Source: Stemphylium vesicarium
Taxonomy: Eukaryota > Ascomycota > Dothideomycetes > Pleosporales > Pleosporaceae
Direction of reading: 5' to 3'
Length of the DNA: 25,718 nucleotides
NCBI GenBank assembly: GCA_004380135.1
Contig: QXCR01000272.1
Location: 1 to 25,718 of the forward strand
Part shown: positions 9,611 to 20,799 of the stretch, piece after piece
Layout: each line of letters opens with the position of its first letter
How positions within the stretch are numbered: position 1 is the stretch's first letter
Notes under the pieces: generated by a model
Told to the model about the DNA's origin: nothing
Database searches by the model: none
What the model saw: only the letters and a program-made list of their open reading frames with translations
Translations under genes and position numbers: made by a program

Positions 9611-12600
9611 ATGGTCAGAAAACCAGACAGGAAATACAACTACGACTACGACCCAATCCCCCTTCAAGAGGCCACAATGATCTCAAGCTTCCCCTTCCCG
9701 TCAGTACTGACACCTGCAAAGCCCTTCGAGGCCTGCGTCCGTCCTTCCTTTGGGCGAGTCACCAAACTCTACACCCTTTTTCTGGGTCTCATTTGCTTTG
9801 TCGACCTCACCTTTGCGTATGAGGGCAGAGTCGAGCGTGGAAAGGAGTTTGCTGATACCTTCTTCTTTCCTCGCAAAGTCTATGGAGGCCCGACCGCCTT
9901 TGACCAGCCACCTCCACAGAATGCGACAGCGTTTAATACGACCTCTTCTACAGTTGCGCTCAAGAACGTAGTCGCCCGCGATTATACTCTCGCGATCCCT
10001 ACCTTCCTTGAATACGCCAATTCGGACCCTGTGTATCATGTGAATTACACAGAGGTTTACGGCACACAAAACATAGACTCGTAAGTTTGACACGTTCTAT
10101 TAAAGCTTTGTTATACGACTTCATGCCACAGTGTTATTATTACTACGGTGCTCATCACCATATGGTTGAAAACATTGCTCAAGAGTTCTTCTTTCAGAAC
10201 AGCGAAGTCAACTTCTACGAGTCCAAGTGGTGGAAGTGGCTCAGCGCTTGGGCTGTCGGGTACGAGAATGACTTCCAAGTTCAAAAGAGTCGCCGTCCCG
10301 GTCTGGCCTTCATCGAATACTACGCCGAGAAGAAGCTTGGTCTAGCCGGCGTGACGTGCGGCATTGGTGGTTGCAACAACATGATGAGTAGAATGAATCC
10401 AACTAACTTCCCATCTACAAGTCCAATTTACCTGCTCCAGAGCAGCTGTACAGTGCTGACCAAAACCTTTTTAGCCAAGTCTAGATTACATCCGACAGGT
10501 GCACGAACATCGTCTTCACGAAGCTCGCCAAGTTGAATTCACACTCCGAGCGCTCGAACGAGCCTCGATCCAGGTTCATCAATATCCTGAGCTCCTCACG
10601 CGCACCAAAAATGATCTCGAGGGTTACTGCAATGCCTTCTCGCACACATTCTTTCACGGAGCAACAAAGGGAAAAAAGTCATGTGCACTGCCAAGATTAT
10701 TTAGATCGTCATGATGGTCGTCAGTATCGTTGCTGCTGTCGCTGCTGGCGTAGCGGCCATTGCGTTCGCACCCATATCGCAACTCATGTTAGCTACTGTC
10801 ACGACCACATCCACAGGCCGCGGCGCAGTGGCGATGGGATTCGGTCTACTGAATTTCGGTCAGCCAGCAGCGTCCGCCGGGACAACATTGTCCATGATCA
10901 CGCCTGCTGTGGGTCTCCGAGTATGGGCTCAGCTGGGCACGCTTCGGGGTCGCGCAGGGTTCTTCCCGCCGCCTGGTGTGGCTAAACGAGATGAGATTAC
11001 TGCTCATAGCAATGCGGCAGTACAAGAACACGTCGACGCGCATTTTGGCGGTTGGGTTGACGAAATTCTGAGCAAGACATAGCCTGTACCCGTAGGCCGT
11101 CATCCAGGGATATCTCCTGCCTATGGAGCATTCGGTATGCTGGAAGGCTTCAACTCATCTCAACTGCGGGCTTTCTCCGAGGGCTCTAGTGTATACGAAC
11201 ATAGCGACATCAAATCTGGACGTAATTAACTCCCCGTACTAAGCATCTCCGTAGCTTTGAACTGACTCCTTGCTTTCATCTAGTCCTCTTCAAGAGATAC
11301 CCAAAGAAAGACGTTAGTCTCACACTTCCTCCCGTCCCCGGAGACACGCGCGAAGGACCGGGCCAACTCGTCACCCGCCTGGAGAGACTTGTTGATATCG
11401 AAGAAGCTCCATCGGGTACGCGATACGCCTCAACTCGATCCACATTTGAGAACAACATGATGCTTTCTTTCGTTCACCTAGACGGCGTGCCGATGCACAT
11501 TCATAAAGCTCTCGACTTCCTCGAGCAGTACGGCGAAGCGATCAATCAGCGCTGGCAACAACTGCGCAGGATGACTGACCCGTACACCTCCCAGCATGAG
11601 CCTCGTTTTTCTCTAGTTGCGGGAGCTCAGCCCAAGGTCATGGTTACGGCGAGGCCATCGACTATGCGATGGTTTTCAATTATATCGGATTTCAAGTTTG
11701 ATACTGCTGATCGCATTCAATCCAATTCCAGGTTCAAGTGCCACTCGTCTCCCGGCCGATTGAGACCCTCGGCTTCGTCCCTACAAAAGCGCTCAGATGG
11801 CCGCTTCGATCCTACTGGCCATCTGCTGCACGATAGCCTAGACTCGTTCTCGGCGTTGTAAAGTATCTAGATGGCACCTGGTGTTAGAAGGTATGTTAAG
11901 ATCCCACCAGGCGCAAACTTGAACGTCTCTACGGCTTTGGAAACGGTAAGGCGACACAATATCCGTGGTCGCTTTCCCATAATAAAATCCGTAAGTTGCG
12001 ATCTGCTCCTCAACGCTCAAGCACATACTAACTTTGACTCCAGGTGATGAATCAGTCAAAGCATACAGGTCCCGATCAGAAGTCGGCTTCTATCCCGGGT
12101 CGCTGAACCTGGACCCCAACGTCGCTCTAACAGCAGGAGACTCACCAGTCCTCCCAGTCTGCTACTCGGAACTGCACTTGAACGGCGACGAAAACGTGCC
12201 CTGTTCATGCGGCGACAAGTACGGCAGCGAGACGGCCATTTTCGCAAACGCCATCAGCACCTCCGGCGGCGGCAAAAAGCAAGAATGAAAGTACATCAAA
12301 ATTTTCCTCGACAGAATGCGCCCTTGAGGCAACCACGATCCCGCTATCTACTCCTCAACGCGTGCCACGTCATATACGACGTCGTCGTGCCTTCCTGCAC
12401 CGGCTCTGAGCAGGAAAAGTACGACTGGGGTCACTACAGGCACGACTACGGTGCGTGCCAGATCTACTACAGCGTCCTAGAAGAGTACAGGAATGCCGGC
12501 ACCGATCGGCTGAACAAGGCGATTTGCGCGTCTTGGGCGTATAACGCAAAGGATTTCGATCGTGGATCACATCATGATCGTGTGGTTTACATCTATGTTA

Positions 12601-12719
12601 ACGATGTGCTTGAGGATAATGCTTGCCATCGGGAGTACAAGCAGTTCCATCGTCGTAGCTTGAAGGGTGGCATTGGCGGCAATGCTACTATTGGCATGAG
12701 TGTTACGATTGGAGAATAG
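9611..12719 (+). pseudogene. Large decayed gene for a membrane/secreted protein of unrecognised family
   Basis: I do not recognise the family. The first ATG is 9611, a second 9677; the N-terminus has a hydrophobic segment (KLYTLFLGLICFVDLTFA) like a signal or anchor, followed by NxT/S glycosylation sites. Protein-like blocks then follow one another but in different frames: 10132-10390 (with ESKWWKWLSAWAVGYEND), 10485-10670 (RQVEFTLRALERASI, NAFSHTFFHGATKGKK), 10678-11221 (with an Ala/Val-rich membrane segment), 11284-11570, 11636-11990, 12044-12280 (LPVCYSELHLNG, CSCGDKYGSE) and 12370-12719 (DWGHYRHDYGACQIYY). Introns with good signals are seen at 10081-10131, 11222-11283 and 11991-12043. Not explained by introns: a frame change after 10131, another near 10470, one at the A6 run 10672-10677, TAG at 10702-10704 and 11080-11082, a frame change near 11600-11635, further stops about 11795-11900, and a frame change near 12290-12370. 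It could instead be two adjacent genes, or damaged assembly. Neighbouring genes are intact, which favours true decay. Confidence 0.65.
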
Positions 12720-13259
12720 GTGGGAATTGGGGTTTGGTGATGGATCTGGACACGGGTAAATTGTGTGGATGGAGGACCGCGTTTGATTTTGTGGATTCTG
12801 GTTTTACATGGGGACTTCAGCCACTGGACAAGTCAGTCTCAGATGTAGCTTGACTTGGTCGATATAGTAGATAGCAATAAAAGCTCGTTTACGAGTAAAA
12901 ATGGCGGGAACTGATGTGCATGTTTGTTGCGATGCAATAAACGCGCTGTGGAGTGTCCGCTGCCTGGTGGCCTTGGTCACATGAGCTCGCGTTCGCGCTA
13001 GCCCGCACTAACCCGCGCCGCCCAGGGTGTTTGCCTAACGGCACAGGCTGCACCGTCTCGCATTACGCCACAGCAAACTTATCTCTGACGCCGCCTTTCC
13101 ATCTTCTCTACTCACCTCTAATTACTTATATTGCCGCCATCCCCTTCAAGGTCTGCTGCGCATCACTTTTCAGGAATCAGGCGTATTGCGCCACCGACAG
13201 CACTTTGCGCTACCCGCCATACCCGAGGCGCGTCAAAAGAATAATCAACTCCCACAATC
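12720..13259. promoter_or_regulatory. Intergenic region with presumed Ku80 promoter
   Basis: About 540 bp. AATAAA at 12876-12881 and again near 12935 could be poly(A) signals of the decayed gene upstream. A pyrimidine-rich stretch at about 13090-13150 precedes the Ku80 start. No RNA gene or repeat was seen. Confidence 0.45.
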
Positions 13260-15695
13260 ATGGCGGGCAAGGAAGCGACAGTGTATATCCTGGATCTTGG
13301 ACGCTCAATGAGCGAAAAGAGACATGGTCGCGACCAGTGTGATCTCGATTGGGCTTTGGAGTATGTCTGGGACAAGATCACAACGACTGTAAGTCGACGT
13401 TCATTTGATGATTTAGTGCGTCAGATGCACTTGTCGCACGTCTTATTACGTTTGGTGATGCTGGACTAATGGGCGTAGGTTGCGACGGGGCGCAAAAGCG
13501 CGCTAATGAGTGTGATTGGGTATCGCACGGATGAGACTGATCTTGCCGGTACCATGGGCGAGATGGAGGATGTAGAAGGCTATGAACATATCAAGGTGTT
13601 TTCGCATCTGAAGCAGTGAGTTGGTCTGCCGAGTGGATTGTGCGGCTTCTAACAGGGAACAGATATCTTCTCGGCGATATTCGGAATCTTCAGGAGCATC
13701 TCAAACCTAGCAAGACGGATAGTGGCGATCGTGGGTTTTGTGCACTCTGTATCAGGTCAAGTACTGATGCTGGCAGTTCTCTCCGCTCTTGCGGTGGCTA
13801 TACACATGATTGACACCGCGACGAAAGGCGCCAAAGGGAATCCGCTCAAGTACGACCGCAGGATCATCATCGTGACTGACGGTCGTGGGCAAATGGACAC
13901 GGAAGACTTGGAACAGCTGACGTCAAAGATCAAGGACCCTGACGCTCCGTTCGAGATAGTACTACTCGGTCTGGACTTTGACGACCCCGAAGTCGCGTTC
14001 AAGGAAGAGAAGAAAGATTCACAAAAGGTATTGCAACGACGCAGCTTCATAAACGGCATAGCTAATGATGATTAGGCGCGCAACGAAGAGGTGTTGAAAA
14101 CCTTCGTGGAGAATTGCGATGGCAACTTTGGTACCCTAGCTACAGCCATTGACCAACTGCACACACCTCGCCTCAAAGAGACACGTCCTGTCCATAGCTA
14201 CCGGGGTTCACTGACATTAGGAGATGCTGCTAAATACGATGCGACTATTACGATCGATGTCGAGCGATACCCATGCACCATGATAGCAAAGCCCCCGACA
14301 GCAAGTTCATTTGCTGTGCGAGCGGATACGGGCGACACCTCCGGCTCCACCGTCGAGTCTCCCGCGACTGCAGTCGACGACAACCAAGCAGAAACAGATC
14401 TTTCGGCAGTTCGAAATCAACGCGTCTACCAGATAGAGAATCAGCCGGGTGTCAAGACGAACGTCGAGATGGATGAGCTAGAGCGCGGATACGAATACGG
14501 TAGGACCGCGGTGCACATCTCGGAGTCTGACATGAACGTCGTCAAACTCGAGACGCAGCAATCGATGGAGCTAGTTGGCTTTGTCAAGGCCGAAGAGTTC
14601 GAACGATTCCTCCCGTTAAGCCGTTCCAACTTCATCGTGCCGCAAAAGGCCAATCAACCCGCCCAACTCGGCTTGTCGTCTTTCATACACGCCCTGTATG
14701 AGGCTGATTGCTACGCAGTCGCGAGGCTGGTAGCTAAAGATCTGAAGCCTCCGGTCTTGCTACTGCTCGTTCCTCGCATCGAACTGGAGTGGGAAGCCTT
14801 GGTTGATGTTGAGCTTCCGTTCGAGGAAGACATGAGGCGGTACAAGTTCCCACCTCTGGACCGGAAGCTCACGGTCAGTGGAAAGACCATTACCGAACAC
14901 AAAGATCTGCCCACGAAAGACCTCGTCGATGCGATGAGTGACTACGTTGACGCAATGGACTTGTCAACCTTTGGCCGTGATGAAGACGGCAACGAAGACG
15001 AGTACGCGAAGCCGGAAGACGCCTTCTCACCTCTGGTCCATCGCATCAACCACGTCATACGCTGGCGGGCGACACATCCCGACCCCAGCCTCCCGATCCC
15101 CGATCCACCAGAAATCCTCCTGAAATATTCCATGCCACCCGCCGAGCTCATCGCATCAACAGAGAGCCAACTGAACGCCGTGAAGCAGGCAGCCGACATA
15201 AAGAAAGTGCCGCCAAAGGTCAAAGGCCGCGGCAAACGCCAGCGCGCCGAGCGCGACAAGCCCCTCTCCGGCCTCGACGTCGACGAGCTACTGGGCAACC
15301 CCAAACGCGTCAAGATCGAGCCCAACAACCTCATCCCCTCATTCAAACAAGCCCTCGCCGCCTCTGACGACATGGACGCTATCCAAGAGGCCGCCGACGG
15401 CATCGGCAAAGAGATTCGCTCGCTCATCAGCAATAGCGTCGGCGATAGCGCTTACCAGCGCGCGCTCGAAGCTATCCGCGTCATGCGTGAAGAACTCACC
15501 GAGCTGGAGGAGCCTGAGACGTACAATGCGTTCGTGAAGGGGTTGAAAAAGGATATCCTGGGGGGCAAGCTGAATGGGAATCGCCGCGATATGTGGTGGA
15601 AGATTAAGGAGAATCGGTATGGGCTTGTGGACTCGAAGAGGAGTTATGTTAGTCCTGTTACGGAGGATGAGGCGAGAAGGTTTTATGACGTGTGA
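13260..15695 (+). CDS. mus-52: Ku80, DNA end-binding subunit of the Ku heterodimer
   Basis: With Ku70 this protein forms the ring that binds broken DNA ends, starts non-homologous end joining and protects telomeres in the nucleus. Five exons give 734 residues, the usual fungal length: 13260-13388, 13479-13615, 13663-13730, 13777-14027 and 14076-15695. Introns are 90, 47, 46 and 48 bp, with donors GTAAGT, GTGAGT, GTGGGT and GTATTG. The N-terminal von Willebrand-like domain shows ILDLGRSMSEKRHG, DLDWALEYVWDKI, KSALMSVIGYRTDET and IIIVTDGRGQ; the Ku core beta-barrel follows (FVKAEEFERFLPLSRS, GLSSFIHALYEADCYAVARL, LPFEEDMRRYKFPPL). After it come a basic NLS-like region (KGRGKRQR), DVDELLGNPKRVKIEPNNLIP and a helical C-terminal domain. 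The gene is intact. The symbol follows the Neurospora name; yku80/ku80 is equivalent. Confidence 0.95.
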
Positions 15696-16471
15696 GGATA
15701 GCACAGTGGCGAGCCTAGCTGAAGGCTGCGGAGATGTTGTCGTGGTTTCTCACAAAGGTGGAAGGTATGCGACATGATATCGGGTGTCGTGTTCAAAGCG
15801 ACACTGCAGCAGGCTCAATATCATGCACGACTACACTCAAGCTACTACTTGGTCTAACACTGTGCTGTTGGAAGAGCGCAGCGGTCGTGGCTAATTTTAG
15901 TGTCATAGGCTCGCGTGTTCCGGCCCCCGCTAGCTCACCCGCTCGGAGTGGATCTCGGGAGAGGTGGCCTCGTGTCTCTAGCGCTTCTTCCTTAGCCCCC
16001 CGACTCCCGACGTTCGTCAGCCGCGGCAGCTCCCATGCCACGCCCACTGTGGCAGAAACCAATACTAGAGTGCATAGTGATGGCTGGGGGGTTTATGAAC
16101 CCGAGAGGCGTTCGCCGACCTGTCCACATGTCCGACAATGCAATTATAAGCCAAGTGGCTTTCCGCTTCGCACTTCGTTTGGTGGGACCTTGATAGCCAA
16201 TGTCAAGTAGAGTTCTGATTGCTCGAGCCTCGTACTTGTGCGACCCCAACTTGCTGACTGTTGCAGCTCAGCCCTGGAGAAGCGATGCTCAGCTGCCGTC
16301 GCCACGGCGGGAGGTGCGTGGTGGCTGATCGGTTTTGTTAACCTGTCTGACATGCGCCCGTCTGGACCCTTCAGCCTTTCGTGAATATCGGCATTAGACT
16401 CCCTCTTCCTTGAGATTGCGACGCAAAAGCATCCGTCTCGTCATGTGAAATATCGATGCAGACCGCGAGCC
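15696..16471. promoter_or_regulatory. Intergenic region between Ku80 and the membrane-protein gene
   Basis: About 775 bp holding the Ku80 3' UTR and the promoter and leader of the next gene. The frame at 15734-16210 (158 residues) has low-complexity Ser/Pro/Arg content and no domain, and overlaps opposite-strand frames of equal length, so I do not call it. No tRNA-like or repeat structure was noticed. Confidence 0.45.
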
Positions 16472-18835
16472 ATGGATTCCCGTCACTCAGAACAGCAGGA
16501 ATCCCCACCGACGCCCGGGATACACATTACTAGACCGGCCTACGCTTCCATACCTACCAGAACCAGCGATGAATCGTTCCATGGTAGAAGTGACAGGCGC
16601 TCGAGATTCGACGAAGATGTCGATCCTGGCCTGGGAATTCAGATGCAATCAATGGCGTCGCCCAAATCCCCGGACGTAACGCACTGGCGCCAGGACACAG
16701 GAAAGGGGAAAACCGACATGTTCTCTCCGCGTTATTCGCCCGGACCACGACCGCTATATGCAAGGACGCCAGATACTCTGTATTCATTCGGTTCCGGCGT
16801 TTCGAGAGCGCGGACAGATCCCATGACGGAGAGGCTGATTGCGCATCGCGCGACACAATCGGCGCGATGGCAGATACACTGGCGGTCACCGGCGCTGATG
16901 GTCTTTGCGTTCTTCATGGGCATTGTGTTTGCCCTCCTCCAACACTTTCTGTATTCCTTTTTGCACCACAGAAGGGAAGACGACGAAGACAAGAAGTTTC
17001 GCTGGGTACTCTGGGGCCGTGTGCTGGCCTATCTCTCCAAGGTTGCCTTTGGTGGATGCGTTGTACTCGTCTTTCGACAGCGGTTATGGAGGACCTTTCG
17101 AGAACGAGCACTCACCGTGCTTTCTATCGATCAACTCTTTGGCGCGACTGAAGATCCCTCGCTCTTTACGAATTGGGAGGCTGTTAGCAACGCTCCCGTC
17201 CTCGTGGTCATTGCCATGACGATCTGGCTAATCCCTCTGGCAACGATCATCTTCTCCCCCGGTGCGCTCACGTTTGGGACATTTCTCCACCGCGAATCTA
17301 TCGACCTTGCTGTACCCACTCTCAACTTTTCCACCGAGTCTGCCAAAGATTGGCGTTATCCGGTCAAAATGGCGGATAATGTTACTAATAAGAAATCTGT
17401 CATGTATTACAATACTACTGACAAGGCAGGCACAGCACCCGGGTGGTTCGATTACTATGATCAGCCTTCGGCGGAGCTAGTTCGGATTGCACTTCTGCTG
17501 GCGTACAGTAACATGGATCACCCGAATGCTAGGCAAGATGCTCGACAGCATGCTTGTGGAGGACGGTATAATTGTACCTACGAACAAAGCTTTATAGCAC
17601 CAGGATACCAGTGCGAGGATATTGCAGATGACAACAGACTCAACGAATTGAACGCGCCATTCAATCTGAGCAAGATGGCTCCACAGGGTCGAACTGCCTA
17701 CTACGCCGAGGTCGACATTGGCGACTACGCGCAACCTCAACCCGGCGAGTTCCAGAAAGGTAACGGAGGTATACCCATTGGGCCAGCCCTCCCCGATCTC
17801 GGCTTCTTGAAATCCGAGCCCATACTCTGGGTCGGATACTCCCGAAACTCCAGCATCCCGCTATCAGACGACGATCCCCTTGCAGCAGCCTGGACCCACA
17901 ATTTCGATCCGCGCATCGTCCGCTGCGTGCACATGGAGACCAACTACACCGTCAAGTGGCGCTTCATCGAACCGTGGTTCAACGCCACCACATCGCGAGA
18001 ACATCTCCGCCCAATCGTAAACACCACCATCACGTCCTCTTCCCACGGTGGTGCAACCAACGCTCCGCCCGCCCCTTTTCCCGCAGAAAACTTCATCAGC
18101 CCCCGCGTCGACATCGCTTTGTACAAGAAGACAGCCGCATACCACGCCATCGGCGCCATGTTCCGCACCTTCCTCCGCGGCCACGTCGACATGGAACCCC
18201 CGCTCCCAGGCCCCCACTACACCCAAGTCCACTCCGACGTGACAAAAACCCGGCTCACAAACAGCGACGCAGAACCACGCCCGCACCTAGCTGCGGAGAT
18301 AGAAGCCTTCTACACAGACCTCATCCTCTCCCTCTTCTCTGCGCCTGAAATGCTCGTCGTCGCCAGTGAACTACGCACAGTCCATCGCTCGCAGCTTCAG
18401 TCCTCGTTCGTCTACGTGCCGCTGCGTCTGTGGCAATGTTACGCGCCTGTCATCTTAACCACGCTGGTGATTTTGGTTTTTGGGCTGAGGACGGTGCGGC
18501 AGGATGGCACGACGTTTTCGACGGGGTTCTCGCGCATTCTGGTTACGACACGGAATACCACGCTCGATGATATTAGTCGGGGGGCCTGTCTGGGTAATGA
18601 CCCGTTTCCGGTGGAGCTTATGCGGACGAGGCTCCAGTTTGGCGTTTTGAGCGAGGGCAGTGAGATGGAGGGGTACGCGGGTGGTGATGGCTATGGATAT
18701 CAGGGTGCGGGTGGGGTACAGGGTGTGGGGCATTGTGCGTTTGGCGTGCCGGCGGAGGTTGGACCTGTGTGCAGGGGTGTGGCTTATGCTGGGGCTAGGC
18801 GGAGGGATGTGAGAGCTGAGGAAGTTGGGCTGTGA
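16472..18835 (+). CDS. Fungal multi-pass membrane protein ('formylmethionine deformylase-like' family)
   Basis: A single-exon gene of 787 residues. The frame opens at a GTG at 16445, but the first ATG is 16472 and gives the family-typical start MDSRHSE. A long polar N-terminus (about 130 residues, with HITRPAYASIPTR and RFDEDVDPGLGIQ) is probably cytosolic. Hydrophobic segments lie at about 141-163, 185-201, 242-263 and 650-672. The roughly 390-residue stretch between the third and fourth has many N-glycosylation sequons (NFS, NVT, NTT, NCT, NLS) and conserved Cys (CGGRYNCTY), so it is likely luminal or extracellular. The tail holds the very characteristic ILVTTRNTTLDDISRG. I recognise this as a widespread filamentous-fungal family often labelled deformylase-like; I see no peptide deformylase motif (HExxH), so the name is probably wrong and the function unknown. 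It is convergent with the truncated SDR gene. Confidence 0.85.
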   Translation: MDSRHSEQQESPPTPGIHITRPAYASIPTRTSDESFHGRSDRRSRFDEDVDPGLGIQMQSMASPKSPDVTHWRQDTGKGKTDMFSPRYSPGPRPLYARTPDTLYSFGSGVSRARTDPMTERLIAHRATQSARWQIHWRSPALMVFAFFMGIVFALLQHFLYSFLHHRREDDEDKKFRWVLWGRVLAYLSKVAFGGCVVLVFRQRLWRTFRERALTVLSIDQLFGATEDPSLFTNWEAVSNAPVLVVIAMTIWLIPLATIIFSPGALTFGTFLHRESIDLAVPTLNFSTESAKDWRYPVKMADNVTNKKSVMYYNTTDKAGTAPGWFDYYDQPSAELVRIALLLAYSNMDHPNARQDARQHACGGRYNCTYEQSFIAPGYQCEDIADDNRLNELNAPFNLSKMAPQGRTAYYAEVDIGDYAQPQPGEFQKGNGGIPIGPALPDLGFLKSEPILWVGYSRNSSIPLSDDDPLAAAWTHNFDPRIVRCVHMETNYTVKWRFIEPWFNATTSREHLRPIVNTTITSSSHGGATNAPPAPFPAENFISPRVDIALYKKTAAYHAIGAMFRTFLRGHVDMEPPLPGPHYTQVHSDVTKTRLTNSDAEPRPHLAAEIEAFYTDLILSLFSAPEMLVVASELRTVHRSQLQSSFVYVPLRLWQCYAPVILTTLVILVFGLRTVRQDGTTFSTGFSRILVTTRNTTLDDISRGACLGNDPFPVELMRTRLQFGVLSEGSEMEGYAGGDGYGYQGAGGVQGVGHCAFGVPAEVGPVCRGVAYAGARRRDVRAEEVGL

Positions 18836-19480
18836 TGCTGGTTTTGCGATGTAATGAATGATTGCATGTTACTGGTAAAGTGGATACGACCGCCTGTCTT
18901 TTTGCTGCGAATAGCGTTTCTGGAACGCCGTACGTGCGGTGTGGCTGGAGGTAAGTAACCTCTAGTACATGTATCCTGCATGATTATCGACGCGGTTGAA
19001 GGTACTTGTCTGCCCGTGATTGTTTGGGCAGTAGGATAGTATGGTACGCCTTCTCCCGCCCCTATCGATAGCAAACCGTCGTGATCGCAACGAGAGGGGG
19101 ATTGGACACGACATTCGTTACTAGATTCGAGCTCGTACAACAGGACAACATTCGTGGTCGTTGGAAAAAGATGATAGTAATGGCATTGGGGGAGGAAGGT
19201 TTGTACGTGGTGGCAAAAAAGCAAAAGCGTTGGATTTTGCCACACCTCCTTTGGAGAAGTCTTGAACTGGGGCGCATTGGTTGGGCGGGTGGATGGACGA
19301 ATGGGTGTAAGGGTAGTGATCGAAGTGGTATTCTGCGCTTGCGAATATACTGTGAATGCAGTCAGCCTCTGCTTCGTGACGTTGGCGAAGCGGGCTTTGT
19401 ATCATGAGCGCTTGCAAAGTTTGAATTGACTTTCCATACGTTTTCTCGTTGCTATCCTAACCACTGTCCGAGCAAACTGC
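18836..19480. other. Convergent intergenic region
   Basis: About 645 bp between the membrane-protein gene (plus) and the SDR remnant (minus). It should hold the two 3' UTRs. Overlapping frames of 98-153 residues on both strands lack domains. No repeat or RNA gene was seen. Confidence 0.45.
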
Positions 19481-20349
19481 TTAGAAAGTAAACTTCTGGT
19501 TGACTAGCTCTTCGCTCAGCTTCCACAGCCTCTCTGCATCGAAAGAGTTGCGGGCCCAAGAACTAACCAATTCGTAGCTAGCGATGTTGCCATCGACCAA
19601 GTATTTCCCGTTGTCGTCGTCTATGGGCGCCAGGAGTCAGTTGGAAGAATGGGAGATATAATTGTGAGCAATGACTTACGCGCAAGGCCATCAGAAAACG
19701 CAGCAACCATGTGCGTTGTGGTCCCCTGGTCGTGAGACTTGAATTTCATCTTCGCCATGTGTTCGGGGAAGCCTAAGAAACTGCCCACACTGCGGTATGT
19801 CGCCACTGCGCATCAGATGTCCACTGTTAGCCAACCAATTTATATCAGTTCCATCAGCGCAGCAGTTTACTCACACAAATTCTGCACATCATCACCTTGC
19901 ATGTCAATATGCTTCCCCAAATTCGTCGCGATCCCACCGGGGTGCAAGCTGTAGGCCTGTAGTCCCCTCGATCCCAGCTTCTCCGCCAAACTCCAGGCAT
20001 ACAGATTATTCGCCGTCTTAGCCTGCCCATACGCACGCCACTTGTCGTATCTGGCGCCGTTGGTAAAACCAGGTTCAGTGAAACGTACGGGACCTGCTTG
20101 GTGCGCTTCGCTGCTCACCACAACGACGCGCGGCGTGCGCGTGCCGCCGAGCATGCGTGGGATGATGGCATTGCCGAAGACGAAGTGACCAAGGTGGCAG
20201 GTTCCAAATTGGCGTTCGAAACCGTCAACGGTTTTGGAGTAGGGGCAGGCCATTATGCCTGCGTTTAGGACTAGAACGTCGATTACGACGCCGGTGTCTT
20301 GCATCTTGACGACCTCGGCCGCGGCCATAGTTGCCAACAAGCCAGCCAA
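19481..20349 (-). pseudogene. Short-chain dehydrogenase/reductase, N-terminus lost at a transposon block
   Basis: SDR enzymes reduce or oxidise carbonyl/hydroxyl groups with NAD(P)H. Three exons are readable on the minus strand: about 20349-19875, 19805-19680 and 19620-19481 (TAA at 19483-19481). Introns are 19874-19806 (69 bp, GTGAGT) and 19679-19621 (59 bp, GTAAGT, branch AACTGAC); both splice in frame. Visible motifs are LVLNAGIM (cofactor-binding NAG), VVVVSSEAHQ (catalytic Ser), YGQAK (catalytic YxxxK) and LHPGGIATNL. The first 80-90 residues, with the TGxxxGxG dinucleotide-binding loop, are absent: upstream of about 20330 the sequence turns into repeats and AT-rich RIP-mutated DNA. An ATG at 20328-20326 could start a shortened protein, but without the glycine-rich loop it should not bind its cofactor normally. 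The rest has no internal stops, so the truncation may be recent. The subgroup resembles WW-oxidoreductase/retinol dehydrogenase-like fungal SDRs. Confidence 0.85.
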
Positions 20350-20410
20350 GCCAATCTGGGACTTCAGCTTGGCTGGCTTGCAGTTTTATAAGGGCGAGCT
20401 TGGCTGGCTT
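20339..20410. repeat. Three copies of a 12-bp motif at the SDR/transposon boundary
   Basis: AAGCCAGCCAAG (20339-20350) is the exact reverse complement of CTTGGCTGGCTT at 20368-20379, and the same 12-mer recurs in direct orientation at 20399-20410. The cluster sits exactly where the SDR reading frame is lost and the AT-rich repeat begins, so it is probably the outer end of a repeat element or a rearranged junction. Confidence 0.75.
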
Positions 20411-20799
20411 AGCTTGACTACTCTAAAATAGGCGGATTGGCTTAATAAGATTAATAGCTTAAGGTTCTTAGCATTTATTTTAGTACTAAGTTTTAGTATT
20501 CGCCCTTATTATCCTATATGCTTATATCGTATAAAATGTCTATCTCTATATTAGTTATCTCTGCCTTTATAGCTGTAAGGGGCTAGCTCTAGAAGCACTC
20601 AAGGAGTAGATAGCCGGTGGCAAGGCCAGGTATATAGTAGTTGTATTCGATAAGAAGCTATTAGTCTATCTACGCTAGTATTTATCTATCTATTAGATAA
20701 ATATTAGTCTAAGGTAATCTAATTATCTATTAGATATATTTACTAAGATTCTATTAAGAAGCTCTACTAAAGAGCGTTTAGTCTATTATAATACCTCCT

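Noticed and set aside
15734..16210. 158-residue plus-strand frame between Ku80 and the membrane-protein gene
   Set aside because: Low-complexity composition, overlap with opposite-strand frames and no domain.
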